Shown here piece by piece: positions 25,346 to 32,484 of a DNA stretch of 37,950 bases; the stretch's first letter is position 1, and every line of letters starts with the position of its first letter. Source of the stretch: Verrucomicrobiota bacterium (GTDB lineage: Bacteria > Verrucomicrobiota > Verrucomicrobiia > Palsa-1439); assembly GCA_003164675.1 (NCBI GenBank), contig PLTX01000103.1:1-37950 (forward strand), written 5' to 3'. Under the pieces are notes generated by a model. It made no database searches. It had not been told where the DNA came from and saw nothing but the letters and a program-made list of their open reading frames with translations. The translations under genes and the position numbers were made by a program.

Positions 25346-25478
25346 CCCTCACCTTAATCCTTTGCCGCCTCGGCACAACCAGCGGCTTTTGCGCCACCAG
25401 CAAGTCTGTGGCGCGTCTCAGCGGCTAGTGCCGCTTTCGGCTCCGTCCAACTCGATTCCCCCCAAGGGGCGAGGAGAC
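25346..25478 (+). repeat. Repeat family 7 (CCTCACCTTAATCC...), copy a
   Basis: 25346-25387 is a 42-bp block starting CCTCACCTTAATCCTTTGCC and ending AACCAGCGGCTT; it matches 37039-37080 on the minus strand with one mismatch. 25444-25478 (ACTCGATTCCCCCCAAGGGG core) matches 37001-37034. This copy carries about 56 extra nt between the two blocks. The other copy lies inside the vsr reading frame. Confidence 0.85.
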
Positions 25479-25545
25479 GAGAACGGAGGCGCGTTCGATG
25501 AGCGTGCCCAAGGGGGAGGAGGGTTCCGGAAAGTGTGTTTCTGCC

Positions 25546-25729
25546 AAACGAAGCCAATTTTTGGAGGTGCTTGTGGTTTTTGAACCCGTTGACAGACAGT
25601 GGCTTACGATGCGCACTGGGACAATTTGTCACTTGGCTTCGTTTTGTCAAAATTGGCTTCGTTTGGGGGTATTCTGGCCCGTTTGCGGCGTCGGTTTGGG
25701 TCCCGGTTGGGCGGAACGAAGCCAAATTA
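25546..25729. repeat. Palindromic CGAAGCCAA / TTGGCTTCG element
   Basis: Four units alternate in orientation: AACGAAGCCAATTTTTGG at 25547, TTGGCTTCGTTTT at 25633, AAATTGGCTTCGTTT at 25650 and AACGAAGCCAAATTA at 25715. Translated frames give LASF, QTKPI and WLRF strings, which I recall from spurious ORFs in PVC genomes. Inter-unit spacing is about 86, 17 and 65 nt. Confidence 0.7.
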
Positions 25730-25882
25730 CCGGGGGATGGGCGTCGATTGGATGGGAGACCTTCGGTCGAGTACGGTGCGGGGGCGGGAGATTGCCGCGA
25801 CGGAACGGAGCGGCGTCTCGTCAGACTCGGGTCACGCACGACGAAACATCCCGACATCTGCGCTTCACCCTTCGACGCCGCT

Positions 25883-25910
25883 CCCTTCGACTTTGCTCAG
25901 GGCGGGCAGG
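25883..25910 (+). repeat. Repeat family 6, copy b
   Basis: CCCTTCGACTTTGCTCAGGG then CGGGCAGG; it matches the inverse of 37331-37354 with few differences. Confidence 0.7.
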
Positions 25911-26046
25911 GCAGGCAGAAGCGCCGCAACCGGCAGGTGCAACGCGCGGCATTGGTGAGGTTGCCGTTGTGGCCGATGGCGATCTGACCACACGAGCAAT
26001 CCAGAACCAGCGGCTGAGCGTTTTTGAGGTTGGAGCTGCCGGCCGT

Positions 26047-26547
26047 CTAGGCCGAAGCAGTCGCAGAAGCATCCGCCGCCTGTTCGCTGTCCAGAACTTC
26101 TTCCAACGTCTTCAACAGGTCAGCGTTGCTAAACGGCTTGGGAATGAACCGTTCGACTCCTTCGCGGAAATCGGAAGGCAATTCGTTGGAACTCACGCCC
26201 GAGACGGCCAGCACTTTTGCTTTCGGATTCAGTTTGCGCAGGAATTGGAGCGTCTCCGCGCCGTTGAATCGCGGCATGTTGAAATCGAGCAGCACGGCGC
26301 TGATGTCACCCCCCGCGTAGCGCGCCATGTCGAGCCCCTTCGGACCATTGCTGGAGGCGAGCACATTGTACCCTTCGCTGCCAAGCACCGCGCGCATGGT
26401 GTCCAGAAAACTCGGATCGTCATCAATAATCAGAATGGTGGCTTTCGGTTTGGTGGTGTCGACGGGGTGTTTCACCCATGGCTCTTGCTCAACTGCCTGC
26501 GATCCACCCTTTCCGAACAACGCAACGGCGGCGCCAAAAATACCCAT
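26047..26547 (-). CDS. Stand-alone response regulator receiver protein
   Basis: A 166-residue CheY-like protein. After a 35-residue N-terminal extension (MGIFGAAVALFGKGGSQAVE), the receiver shows acidic residues D42/D43 (ILIIDDDPSFLDT), phosphoacceptor D88 (AVLLDFNMPRFNG), Ser116 (AVSGVSS) and Lys137 (FIPKPFS). The C-terminus is a short Ala/Ser tail with no DNA-binding domain. It lies upstream of nothing on its own strand and downstream of the anti-sigma gene after a 250-bp gap. A link to that sigma system is possible from position only. Confidence 0.92.
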   Translation of the reverse strand: MGIFGAAVALFGKGGSQAVEQEPWVKHPVDTTKPKATILIIDDDPSFLDTMRAVLGSEGYNVLASSNGPKGLDMARYAGGDISAVLLDFNMPRFNGAETLQFLRKLNPKAKVLAVSGVSSNELPSDFREGVERFIPKPFSNADLLKTLEEVLDSEQAADASATASA

Positions 26548-26795
26548 ATGCTTTTCCTCTCACTCTTGCTGCGCGACTTCCCGGTGCTTGATGCACCACC
26601 CCTCGAAATAATGCAGGGTTTGTGCCAAAGAAGCAGAAGTGATCAAAGAACGGAAATCCCCCCAGACGGCGCACGATATGACTGACAACGTCCTCATGCA
26701 AGAGCTTGTCGCACAGACACTTCTCTCGGCAATTCTCGATGGTAGTGGAGGCTGTGAAAGGTGAGGAAATGCGAAATGGTCGCCCGGCAACCCGA

Positions 26796-27875
26796 TTATT
26801 GCCCGACAAGAACAATCGAGCCCTCGGGGGCTGGTACGCCGCCCGCGCGCTCGACGGTCACCGTAAATTTATCAATGCACGCCATGTCCTTGGCCAGCTT
26901 GACCTGGAACACGCCGTGACCCGAATCGTCAGTCCAGCCGATGCCTGCTGCGACGGGCAGTTCGCTCCCGCAGATCGCCCAGAGTTCCAAACATTTCCCC
27001 TGACTCTGTTGAACGGGAGAGAAATTGGAAATGACCATACACCCCGTTTTCCTGCCCCTATTCCAATACACCTTGGCGACGGCCTTGCTCCCGCCTTTGG
27101 GGTCGACGAGCGGCGTCACACGAGTGGAGGGGTCCATGAAAAGATCGAGGGACGAAGTTTGCTCGTCCATCTTCTTTTGGAGCGCTGTGGTTTGCAGGTT
27201 CTGCTGCTCGAGTTGCTCGCGCATCCGATCTGCGGCCCGCAGCAATCCGTCCTTCTCATCCGACAGTTGTTTGTTGGCGGCGAGCAACGCCTCCAGATCA
27301 TGCTGCTGCTCGAGATTCTTCGCGCGAAGCTGGTCCATCTTCCCGCCAAACTCCTTGCTCTGGGCCTCGAGTTCGTTAAAATCCTTGGTCTGGGCCTTGA
27401 GGCGGCTGTTGAGATCGGCAAGCCCGCCCTGCTGCTCCTTATTCCTGGCCAGGAGGTTGTTGTAAGAATCCGTCGTTGCCTGAAGCTGGTGCGTCACGAT
27501 TTGCAGTTGATTGTTCAGGTTCATCAGCACAAGCGCGAGCGCCGCCGCCGCGGCCCACGGAACGAGCCGGACGATGAGCGCGCCAAGATGAAAGCCCGGT
27601 TGCTTCGCGCGCGGGGCGGGAGCCGCCGCCGTCGCCGTCTGGGGCCGCTTGCCCTCGTCAACCACTGCCGCAATCCGATCGAACACGTTCGGCGACGGTT
27701 TTGCCGACGGCGCCGCCAAGGCGATCTGATCGGCGACAGCCTGATACTCGGCCAACTCCGAGAGGCATCGTTCGCGGTTCTCGGCAATGTACCGCTCAAA
27801 ATTGTGCAGCTCGTCGCCGTCGAGCGCGCCGACGACGTAGAGTGGGAGCATCTCGCGGAATGTCTCGTGCGTCAT
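26796..27875 (-). CDS. RskA-like anti-sigma factor with long coiled coil
   Basis: A 359-residue membrane anti-sigma factor. Residues 1-50 form the sigma-binding start (LPLYVVGALDGDELHNFERY, then a single Cys37); the H-x3-C-x2-C zinc motif is not present, so it is a zinc-free type. A membrane helix lies at about 98-118 (GALIVRLVPWAAAAALALVL), followed by a coiled coil of about 125 residues rich in Gln, Leu and Lys (119-243) and an RskA-type C-terminal domain (250-358: AKVYWNRGRKTGCMVISNFS, then CLELWAICG, TVERAGGVPAP). The ATG overlaps the ECF sigma stop by 4 nt. The periplasmic coil is unusually long for this family. Confidence 0.88.
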   Translation of the reverse strand: MTHETFREMLPLYVVGALDGDELHNFERYIAENRERCLSELAEYQAVADQIALAAPSAKPSPNVFDRIAAVVDEGKRPQTATAAAPAPRAKQPGFHLGALIVRLVPWAAAAALALVLMNLNNQLQIVTHQLQATTDSYNNLLARNKEQQGGLADLNSRLKAQTKDFNELEAQSKEFGGKMDQLRAKNLEQQHDLEALLAANKQLSDEKDGLLRAADRMREQLEQQNLQTTALQKKMDEQTSSLDLFMDPSTRVTPLVDPKGGSKAVAKVYWNRGRKTGCMVISNFSPVQQSQGKCLELWAICGSELPVAAGIGWTDDSGHGVFQVKLAKDMACIDKFTVTVERAGGVPAPEGSIVLVGQ

Positions 27876-28480
27876 GAGCTGTGCTCCACTTTGCCGGCGG
27901 CTTCCAGTTGCTCGCGCAGCCGCATCATGCCGTTTTGCATCCGCGTCTTCACCGTGCCCAGCGGCTGGCTGAGCTGTTGGGCAATCTCAAATTGGGTCAA
28001 TCCGCCGAAATACGCCATCTCAATGGGTGCGCGCTGCTCGGACGGCAACGACTTCAGCGCGTTGCGAACCGTCCGTTGCGCTTCGGACGCCTGCGCTTCG
28101 TCGGCCGGCGTCGTCGACCCGGCAGCCTGCGACGTGTCCTTCGCGATGGATTCGGCGACGTGGGTACGCGTCTTGCGCGACCGGAGCCGGTCGATGGCCC
28201 GGCCGCGGGTGAGCATGATCAGCCACCCCAGCGGTTTGCCCCGCCCTTCGTCGAACGAGCCCGCGGTTTTCCAAATCTGGACGAAGGCTTCCTGCAGCAC
28301 GTCCTCCGCCTCGGCGCGGTCGGAGAGAACCTTCAACGCCAAAGCAAACAGCACGGCGCTGTGGCGAGCGTACAATTGCCGGAGCGCCTCCTTGTCGCGA
28401 GCGGCCACGGCGCGCAACAACGCGCGGTCGTCCGCCCCCCCTGTCGATGACGTGTTCACGCGATCCTGACCATCGGCCAT
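27872..28480 (-). CDS. ECF RNA polymerase sigma factor (SigK-like)
   Basis: A 202-residue sigma factor; ATG 28480 (MADGQDRVN) is preferred over in-frame starts up to 28567 because homologous sequence begins just after it. Region 2 is LKVLSDRAEAEDVLQEAFVQ then IWKTAGSFDEGRGKPLGWL, the pattern of SigK-type ECFs; region 4 is LPSEQRAPIEMAYFGGLTQF then EIAQQLSQPLGTVKTRM. It overlaps the RskA-like anti-sigma gene by 4 nt (ATGA), forming a classic sigma/anti-sigma pair. The stimulus is not visible from the sequence. Confidence 0.94.
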   Translation of the reverse strand: MADGQDRVNTSSTGGADDRALLRAVAARDKEALRQLYARHSAVLFALALKVLSDRAEAEDVLQEAFVQIWKTAGSFDEGRGKPLGWLIMLTRGRAIDRLRSRKTRTHVAESIAKDTSQAAGSTTPADEAQASEAQRTVRNALKSLPSEQRAPIEMAYFGGLTQFEIAQQLSQPLGTVKTRMQNGMMRLREQLEAAGKVEHSS

Positions 28481-28588
28481 GAGCGGACTGTAGCAATCGC
28501 GCCAGAGGCTGGCTAGTGAAAAAGTTCTCCAGACTTCGCACCAGGCAAATGACTCATTGAGATACATACAAAATGTTCATCGGAAGCT

Positions 28589-28726
28589 TGCCCCGCCCGC
28601 TGGTTTCGTCAGTTGCGCCTCGCCTGGCAGCGGTACCCGAAAGAGCGCCACCGCATCGAGACCGCCCTCGACCTCGCCCGGCCCAACCAGAAGCAAGACA
28701 TCATCGCCCGGCTGAAGAGGAAATAG
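28589..28726 (+). pseudogene. 3' remnant of an unidentified gene
   Basis: An open frame to a TAG at 28724-28726 reads WFRQLRLAWQRYPKERHRIE then TALDLARPNQKQDIIARLKR, a convincing helical C-terminus with no start codon or upstream coding sequence. It lies between the sigma factor start and a repeat cluster. It is probably what remains of a deleted gene; the family is not recognised. Confidence 0.35.
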
Positions 28727-28804
28727 GTAAGCTGGCCGTATTGTAGGGCGCGATGCCCCGTATCGTTTCGGGGTATCCCGCCGCGCCGTTTCCGAGCCGT
28801 TAGC

Positions 28805-28870
28805 TGTAGCGGCGGTCTATGACCGCCGGCCGTCAGCCGCTACGATTGTAGGGCAACCGGCCCGGTCGCC
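28805..28870. repeat. REP family 2 (copy c) followed by GGCAACCGG unit
   Basis: 28805-28828 is TGTAGCGGCGGTCTATGACC then GCCG, the inverted form of family 2. 28845-28870 reads GATTGTAGGGCAACCGGCCC then GGTCGC, the inverse of 8899-8925. Confidence 0.7.
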
Positions 28871-29014
28871 GCAGGCTAACCAACAGCGCTTTACGCCCCT
28901 CACAACCGCTGATACACTCGCGACCGCCGATGACGACACGCTCAGCGTTCACGCCGATCTTCAGCAAGCCTCTCGATTCCAAAGGCTCGGAGCCGTCTCC
29001 ATTTGGCTACCACC

Positions 29015-29614
29015 ATGATTAAGACCATCATGTTCGACATGGGCAACGTCGTCGTCCATACGGACTTCGACGCGCTCTACGCGAATTTCGCTTCCAGAAT
29101 CGGAATCCCGCCGGGATTTGTCAGGAACTATCGCGACGCGTATGTCGTCGACTTGACGTTGGGCAACACGACCTGGAAACAGTTCCGGAAGGACATGGAA
29201 AAGGCCGTCGGTCGTCCGCTCGCCAATTTCAACAAAATATGGCTCGAAGAAGGATTGAAGGCGAGGATCACCAACGAGCCATTGTTGCAGATCATTTCCA
29301 CGCTGAGAAAACACTATTCGGTCGGAGCCGTCGCCAATCTCACCGAGGGCCGATTGCTCATCGACGAAAAGACAAAACTCTACGCCAACTTCGACTACAC
29401 GGTCCTGTCCTGCCGCGACCACCGGAGGAAACCAGATCCGGCATTCTATTGTCTGGCCCTGGCGAAGGCGTCCGCCAGGCCCGAAGAAGCCATTCTCGTC
29501 GATGATAGGACCGAATACATTGTCGGAGCCGAAGGACTGGGCATCAAAACGATTACGTACTCGGATAATGCGCACCTGGTGAAAAGCCTCAAACAGTTTG
29601 GAGTCCGTGTTTGA
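29015..29614 (+). CDS. HAD-superfamily (subfamily IA, YihX-like) hydrolase
   Basis: A 199-residue protein; ATG 29015 (MIKTIMFDMGNVVVHTDFDA) is chosen over a TTG four codons upstream. Motif I is FDMGNVV with nucleophile D8 and Gly at the second acid position, as in the YihX and epoxide-hydrolase N-domain branch; motif II is VANLTEG; motif III Lys is in HRRKPDPAFY; motif IV is ILVDDRTEYIVGAEGLGI. A cap of the C1 helical type lies between residues 16 and 85. Such enzymes are usually phosphatases of small sugar phosphates or nucleotides. The substrate is not predictable here. Confidence 0.88.
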   Translation: MIKTIMFDMGNVVVHTDFDALYANFASRIGIPPGFVRNYRDAYVVDLTLGNTTWKQFRKDMEKAVGRPLANFNKIWLEEGLKARITNEPLLQIISTLRKHYSVGAVANLTEGRLLIDEKTKLYANFDYTVLSCRDHRRKPDPAFYCLALAKASARPEEAILVDDRTEYIVGAEGLGIKTITYSDNAHLVKSLKQFGVRV

Positions 29615-29636
29615 ATTGGTGTCTTACCCGTGCTGT

Positions 29637-29674
29637 TTCGTGCTCTTCGTGTCTCATTCGCGTGGATTCGTGGC
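29637..29674. repeat. Candidate TTCGTG-type dispersed repeat
   Basis: TTTCGTGCTCTTCGTGTCTC then ATTCGCGTGGATTCGTGGCT. Internally repetitive TTCGTG units of a style common in repeat-rich bacterial genomes; it overlaps the 3' end of the gene at 29654. Confidence 0.4.
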
Positions 29675-30430
29675 TAACTTTATCTGCATGCAGCAATTCA
29701 TCGCAGGGATGACCTCATCGAACACGCCACACATGGCTTTCACCAGTTCGTAGCCGGTGCACGCGCGCACCTCGCGTTCGGGCATCGGATAATAGAGTTG
29801 GAACCCGGCCCACTTGTCACGCTTCGGGTATTTCTTTGTCGCGTCGCGAATCTGCCGGGCGGATGTGAAGTTCTTCTTCGTGAAGACGGTGTTCGCTTCC
29901 CAATCGCCGACCTCCACCACGAACCCCTCGCGCTTCACCAGCCGCTGCAGTTCCTTGTCCAACTCGGTGCCCGCCGCGCATTGCCCGATCAATCGATGCC
30001 AGTCCCAATCGTCTTTCAGCAGGCAACCCGGATACGGTTCGGGTCCCTGCGCATAGCCGCGCTCGATCTGCAGGCCGCTCTGGAACACCTTCGTGTCCGT
30101 GTCCGCCGAGATGAACAGCTTGGCGCAACCGAAATTGACCTTGTTCGAAATCGGCTTGGCCTCGCGATTGGCGCGCGGGATCCAACAAATCCATTGCCAG
30201 TACACGCCGCGTCCCCAGCGATCGGTCACGAACGCCGTGCGATAGCGCTGTTCAAGGTAGAACTTCAGGATTTGCGTGATCCGCTCGTGCGGTTCGATGT
30301 TGCCGACGCGAATCCCGCGCTCAAAATCAATCCACTCGCTCCGGAACGCCTCGCCCGTCGGCAATTCCGCCCCACCCTCGCCCCGCTTCGCCAGCGGCAG
30401 CCAGTCTTTCGAGGAAGTTCGGTGTTTCAT
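29654..30430 (-). CDS. Conserved-looking protein of unknown function
   Basis: A 258-residue soluble protein starting MKHRTSSKDWLPLAKRGEGG. Composition is rich in Trp, Tyr and charged residues, with blocks such as YRTAFVTDRWGRGVYWQWIC, FGCAKLFISADTDTKVFQSG, LKDDWDWHRLIGQC and WAGFQLYYPMPEREVRACTG. No signal peptide, membrane segment or nucleotide-binding motif is visible. Codon use and balanced composition suggest a real gene. The last codons run into a TTCGTG repeat, so the C-terminus may have been altered. No family is recognised. Confidence 0.6.
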   Translation of the reverse strand: MKHRTSSKDWLPLAKRGEGGAELPTGEAFRSEWIDFERGIRVGNIEPHERITQILKFYLEQRYRTAFVTDRWGRGVYWQWICWIPRANREAKPISNKVNFGCAKLFISADTDTKVFQSGLQIERGYAQGPEPYPGCLLKDDWDWHRLIGQCAAGTELDKELQRLVKREGFVVEVGDWEANTVFTKKNFTSARQIRDATKKYPKRDKWAGFQLYYPMPEREVRACTGYELVKAMCGVFDEVIPAMNCCMQIKLATNPRE

Positions 30431-30433
30431 TCG

Positions 30434-30490
30434 GTCACGGATTCACACAGATTATCACCGACGAAAAATCCGTGTGCATCTGTGGCTTAA
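30434..30490. repeat. Candidate dispersed repeat (ACGGATTCACACAGATT / ATCCGTGTGCATCTGTGG)
   Basis: The segment is an imperfect inverted repeat: ACGGATTCACACAGATTATC ... AAAATCCGTGTGCATCTGTG. It separates the unknown gene from the purS-purQ remnant and ends at the latter's stop codon. Confidence 0.5.
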
Positions 30491-30672
30491 CGAACCGCTG
30501 CCCCCGCCAGAATACTCTCGAAGATCACCCGCCCATCATCGCTGCCCAGCAGTTCTTCGCTGGCGCGTTCGGGATGCGGCATGAGGCCGAAGACATTTCT
30601 CTTTTGTTTGACGGTTTTTCCCTGCGGGTCGAGAACCGTCCGCTTGGGCATCACAATAATCTTCGCCTTCAT
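30487..30672 (-). pseudogene. In-frame fusion remnant of purS (5' end) and purQ (3' end)
   Basis: A 61-residue reading frame whose first 23 residues, [20 protein letters not shown] then VKQ, match the start of PurS, and whose remainder, [20 protein letters not shown] then [12 protein letters not shown], matches the end of PurQ (glutaminase subunit of FGAM synthase), including the MPHPER segment with the catalytic His and Glu region. PurS is normally about 80 residues and PurQ about 230; roughly 0.8 kb is missing while the frame is kept. A GGAG at the proper distance precedes the ATG. The product lacks the nucleophilic Cys and most of both folds, so it cannot be FGAM synthase. An assembly deletion is an alternative to a genomic one. 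Confidence 0.85.
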
Positions 30673-30763
30673 GTGTCTCCACCCGTTTGTAGCACGGCGC
30701 GACGGGAAGCGTCCACTCTTCCGTATCGCCAGCCGCCCGCAAACCCGGTATAAACTCCGGATC

Positions 30764-31117
30764 ATGTTTGAGCGCCGTCACCAACCGCTGCTTCCCCGCA
30801 AGCTCTTCTTCTTGCGACTCGCCCGCCACGCTTGGATCGGCCTCGGAATCATTGCCGTTTCGCTCGGCATCGGCATTGTCGGCTACCATTGTACCGCCGG
30901 GCTGGGCTAGCTGGATTCGCTCCTGAACGCGTCGATGATCCTTTCCAGCATGGGGCCGGTCAACGAGTTGAAAACCGACGCGGGAAAATGGTTCGCTTCG
31001 TTCTACGCGCTGTTCAGCGGCGTGGTGTTCATTACCACGTGCGGCGTGCTCTTCGCGCCCGTCATACACCGCTTCCTCCACAAATTCCATCTCGACAGCG
31101 AATCGAAGTCGAAATGA
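30764..31117 (+). pseudogene. Two-helix ion-channel-like membrane protein gene interrupted by an in-frame TAG
   Basis: Translation from ATG 30764 gives [20 protein letters not shown], a membrane helix (AWIGLGIIAVSLGIGIVGYH), then a TAG at codon 49 (30908-30910). The same frame continues LDSLLNASMILSSMGPVNEL then KTDAGKWFASFYALFSGVVF and a second helix ending FAPVIHRFLHKFHL, to TGA at 31115-31117. In related small membrane proteins (pore-like WxDSLLNASMIL...GMGP block) I recall a Trp at the TAG position, so a single TGG to TAG change explains the break. An ATG at 30935 could give only the second half. Convergent with purB, 18 bp between ends. Confidence 0.7.
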
Positions 31118-31135
31118 AATCCCACGCGCGAGACG

Positions 31136-32419
31136 TTACCGGATGCCGACCTTCTTGAATATGTTATCGACCTCGCGCAGGTGAACGTCGAGGTCGAACA
31201 ACTTCTCCACTTCCCGCCGCGTGAGATGACGCATGACATCGGCGTCCAGCAGCAGGAATTCCCGGAAGTTCTTGGCACCGGCCCGCGCTTTCATCGCGTT
31301 GCGCTGCACAAGCGTGTACGCCTTCTCGCGAGTGAGACCCTTCTTCGTGAGCGCCAACAACACCGACTGCGAATAAATCAGCCCCTTGCTCGATTCGAGG
31401 TTGTCCTTCATCCGCTGGGGATAGACGAGCAGCTTGTCCACAACGTCCGTGAGCGTGACGACCATGTAATCGAGCAACGTCGTCGAATCCGGCAAAATGA
31501 TGCGTTCGACGCTGCTGTGCGAGATGTCGCGCTCGTGCCACAGCGTGACGTTCTCCATGGCCGCCAGCGCGTTCCCGCGCAATACCCGCGCCAGTCCGCA
31601 CAGCCGTTCACAGGTGATTGGATTGCGCTTATGCGGCATCGCGCTGCTGCCCTTTTGTCCCGCCGCGAAAAATTCCTCCGCTTCGAGCACTTCGGTCCGC
31701 TGTAGGTGCCGAAACTCCAACGCCCAGCGGTCAATCGAGCAACCCACCAGCGCGATGGCGCTCATGAATTCGGCGTGACGGTCGCGCTGGACGATTTGGG
31801 TGGAAATCCGGTCCGGTTCCAACCCCAGCTTCTTGCAGACGTAGGCCTCGACGCGCGGGTTCATGTGCGCGTAGGTGCCGACCGCGCCGGAAATCTTGCC
31901 AACGGCGATGATGTCACGGGCCAGCACGAGCCGTTCGAGCGCCCGGCCAAACTCGTCGTACATCAGCGCCATTTTCAGCCCGAACGTGATCGGCTCGGCA
32001 TGGACGCCATGGGTCCGGCCGATCATTGGCACAAGCTTGTATTTCTTCGCCTTCTTCGCAATGACGTCGCGCAGCTTCTTCACGTCATCGATGAGAATGT
32101 CGGCCGATTGCACCATCTGCACCGCCAACGCCGTATCGATCACATCCGATGACGTGAGCCCTTCGTGGATGTGGCGCGACGCCGGGCCGACGTTCTCGGC
32201 GACGTTGGTGAGGAACGCGATCACGTCGTGATTGGTCGTCCGCTCGATCTCGCCAATCCGTTTGACGTCGAATTTCGCGCGCCGCTTGATCGTCGCGAGA
32301 TCTTTCCCGGGAATCCTGCGCGCTTCGCACGCCAGAATCTCAATCTGCAGCCAGATGGAGAATTTGTTCTCCTCGGCCCAGATTTGGCGCATCACCTCGC
32401 GGCTGTACCGGCGAATCAT
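31136..32419 (-). CDS. purB: Adenylosuccinate lyase
   Basis: A 427-residue enzyme of the fumarase/aspartase superfamily, acting twice in purine synthesis (SAICAR to AICAR, adenylosuccinate to AMP). Signs: IRRYSREVMRQIWAEENKFS at the start, the TTNHDVIAFL and HEGLTSSDVIDTALA blocks, catalytic His137 in RTHGVHAEP, and the family signature GSSAMPHKRNP (257-267) with the catalytic flexible-loop Ser. The C-terminus ends FKKVGIR. Complete and normal length. Together with purH it shows the organism had a de novo purine pathway. Confidence 0.97.
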   Translation of the reverse strand: MIRRYSREVMRQIWAEENKFSIWLQIEILACEARRIPGKDLATIKRRAKFDVKRIGEIERTTNHDVIAFLTNVAENVGPASRHIHEGLTSSDVIDTALAVQMVQSADILIDDVKKLRDVIAKKAKKYKLVPMIGRTHGVHAEPITFGLKMALMYDEFGRALERLVLARDIIAVGKISGAVGTYAHMNPRVEAYVCKKLGLEPDRISTQIVQRDRHAEFMSAIALVGCSIDRWALEFRHLQRTEVLEAEEFFAAGQKGSSAMPHKRNPITCERLCGLARVLRGNALAAMENVTLWHERDISHSSVERIILPDSTTLLDYMVVTLTDVVDKLLVYPQRMKDNLESSKGLIYSQSVLLALTKKGLTREKAYTLVQRNAMKARAGAKNFREFLLLDADVMRHLTRREVEKLFDLDVHLREVDNIFKKVGIR

Positions 32420-32484
32420 AACCCCGCGAGGCTAGCGGACGACCCCGGTGTTGTCAACGCGCCGCCAACTGGTATCATGGCCGC

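Larger units (their letters stand above)
25155..26046. other. 0.9 kb gene-free repeat island
   Basis: No intact gene. From left to right: an AT-rich promoter-like patch (25224-25250), a 15-codon ORF start at ATG 25263 that runs into repeat family 3, the 42-bp repeat (25346-25478), the palindromic CGAAGCCAA element (25546-25729), an ACCTTCGGTC unit (25758) and repeat family 6 (25883-25910). Apparent reading frames here are translations of repeats. It looks like a gene site overwritten by repeat insertion. Confidence 0.65.
28481..29014. other. Gene-poor gap with a remnant and repeats
   Basis: The only coding trace is the short peptide at 28589-28726. 28741-28870 is a repeat cluster: TTGTAGGGCGCGATGCC, an inverted REP family 2 copy and a GGCAACCGG unit. 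The last 100 bp lead into the HAD gene. Confidence 0.6.

Noticed and set aside
25236..25583. 115-codon frame starting after the promoter-like patch
   Set aside because: Nearly all of it is translated repeat families 3 and 7 and the CGAAGCCAA element; only the first 15 codons could be original coding sequence.
26706..28469. 587-codon plus-strand frame opposite the sigma/anti-sigma pair
   Set aside because: Both minus-strand proteins are convincing, with a classic ATGA overlap; the plus frame is a composition artefact.
7359..28870. Dispersed short repeats as a CRISPR array
   Set aside because: Copies are palindromic, kilobases apart and in both orientations, with no regular spacers and no cas genes.
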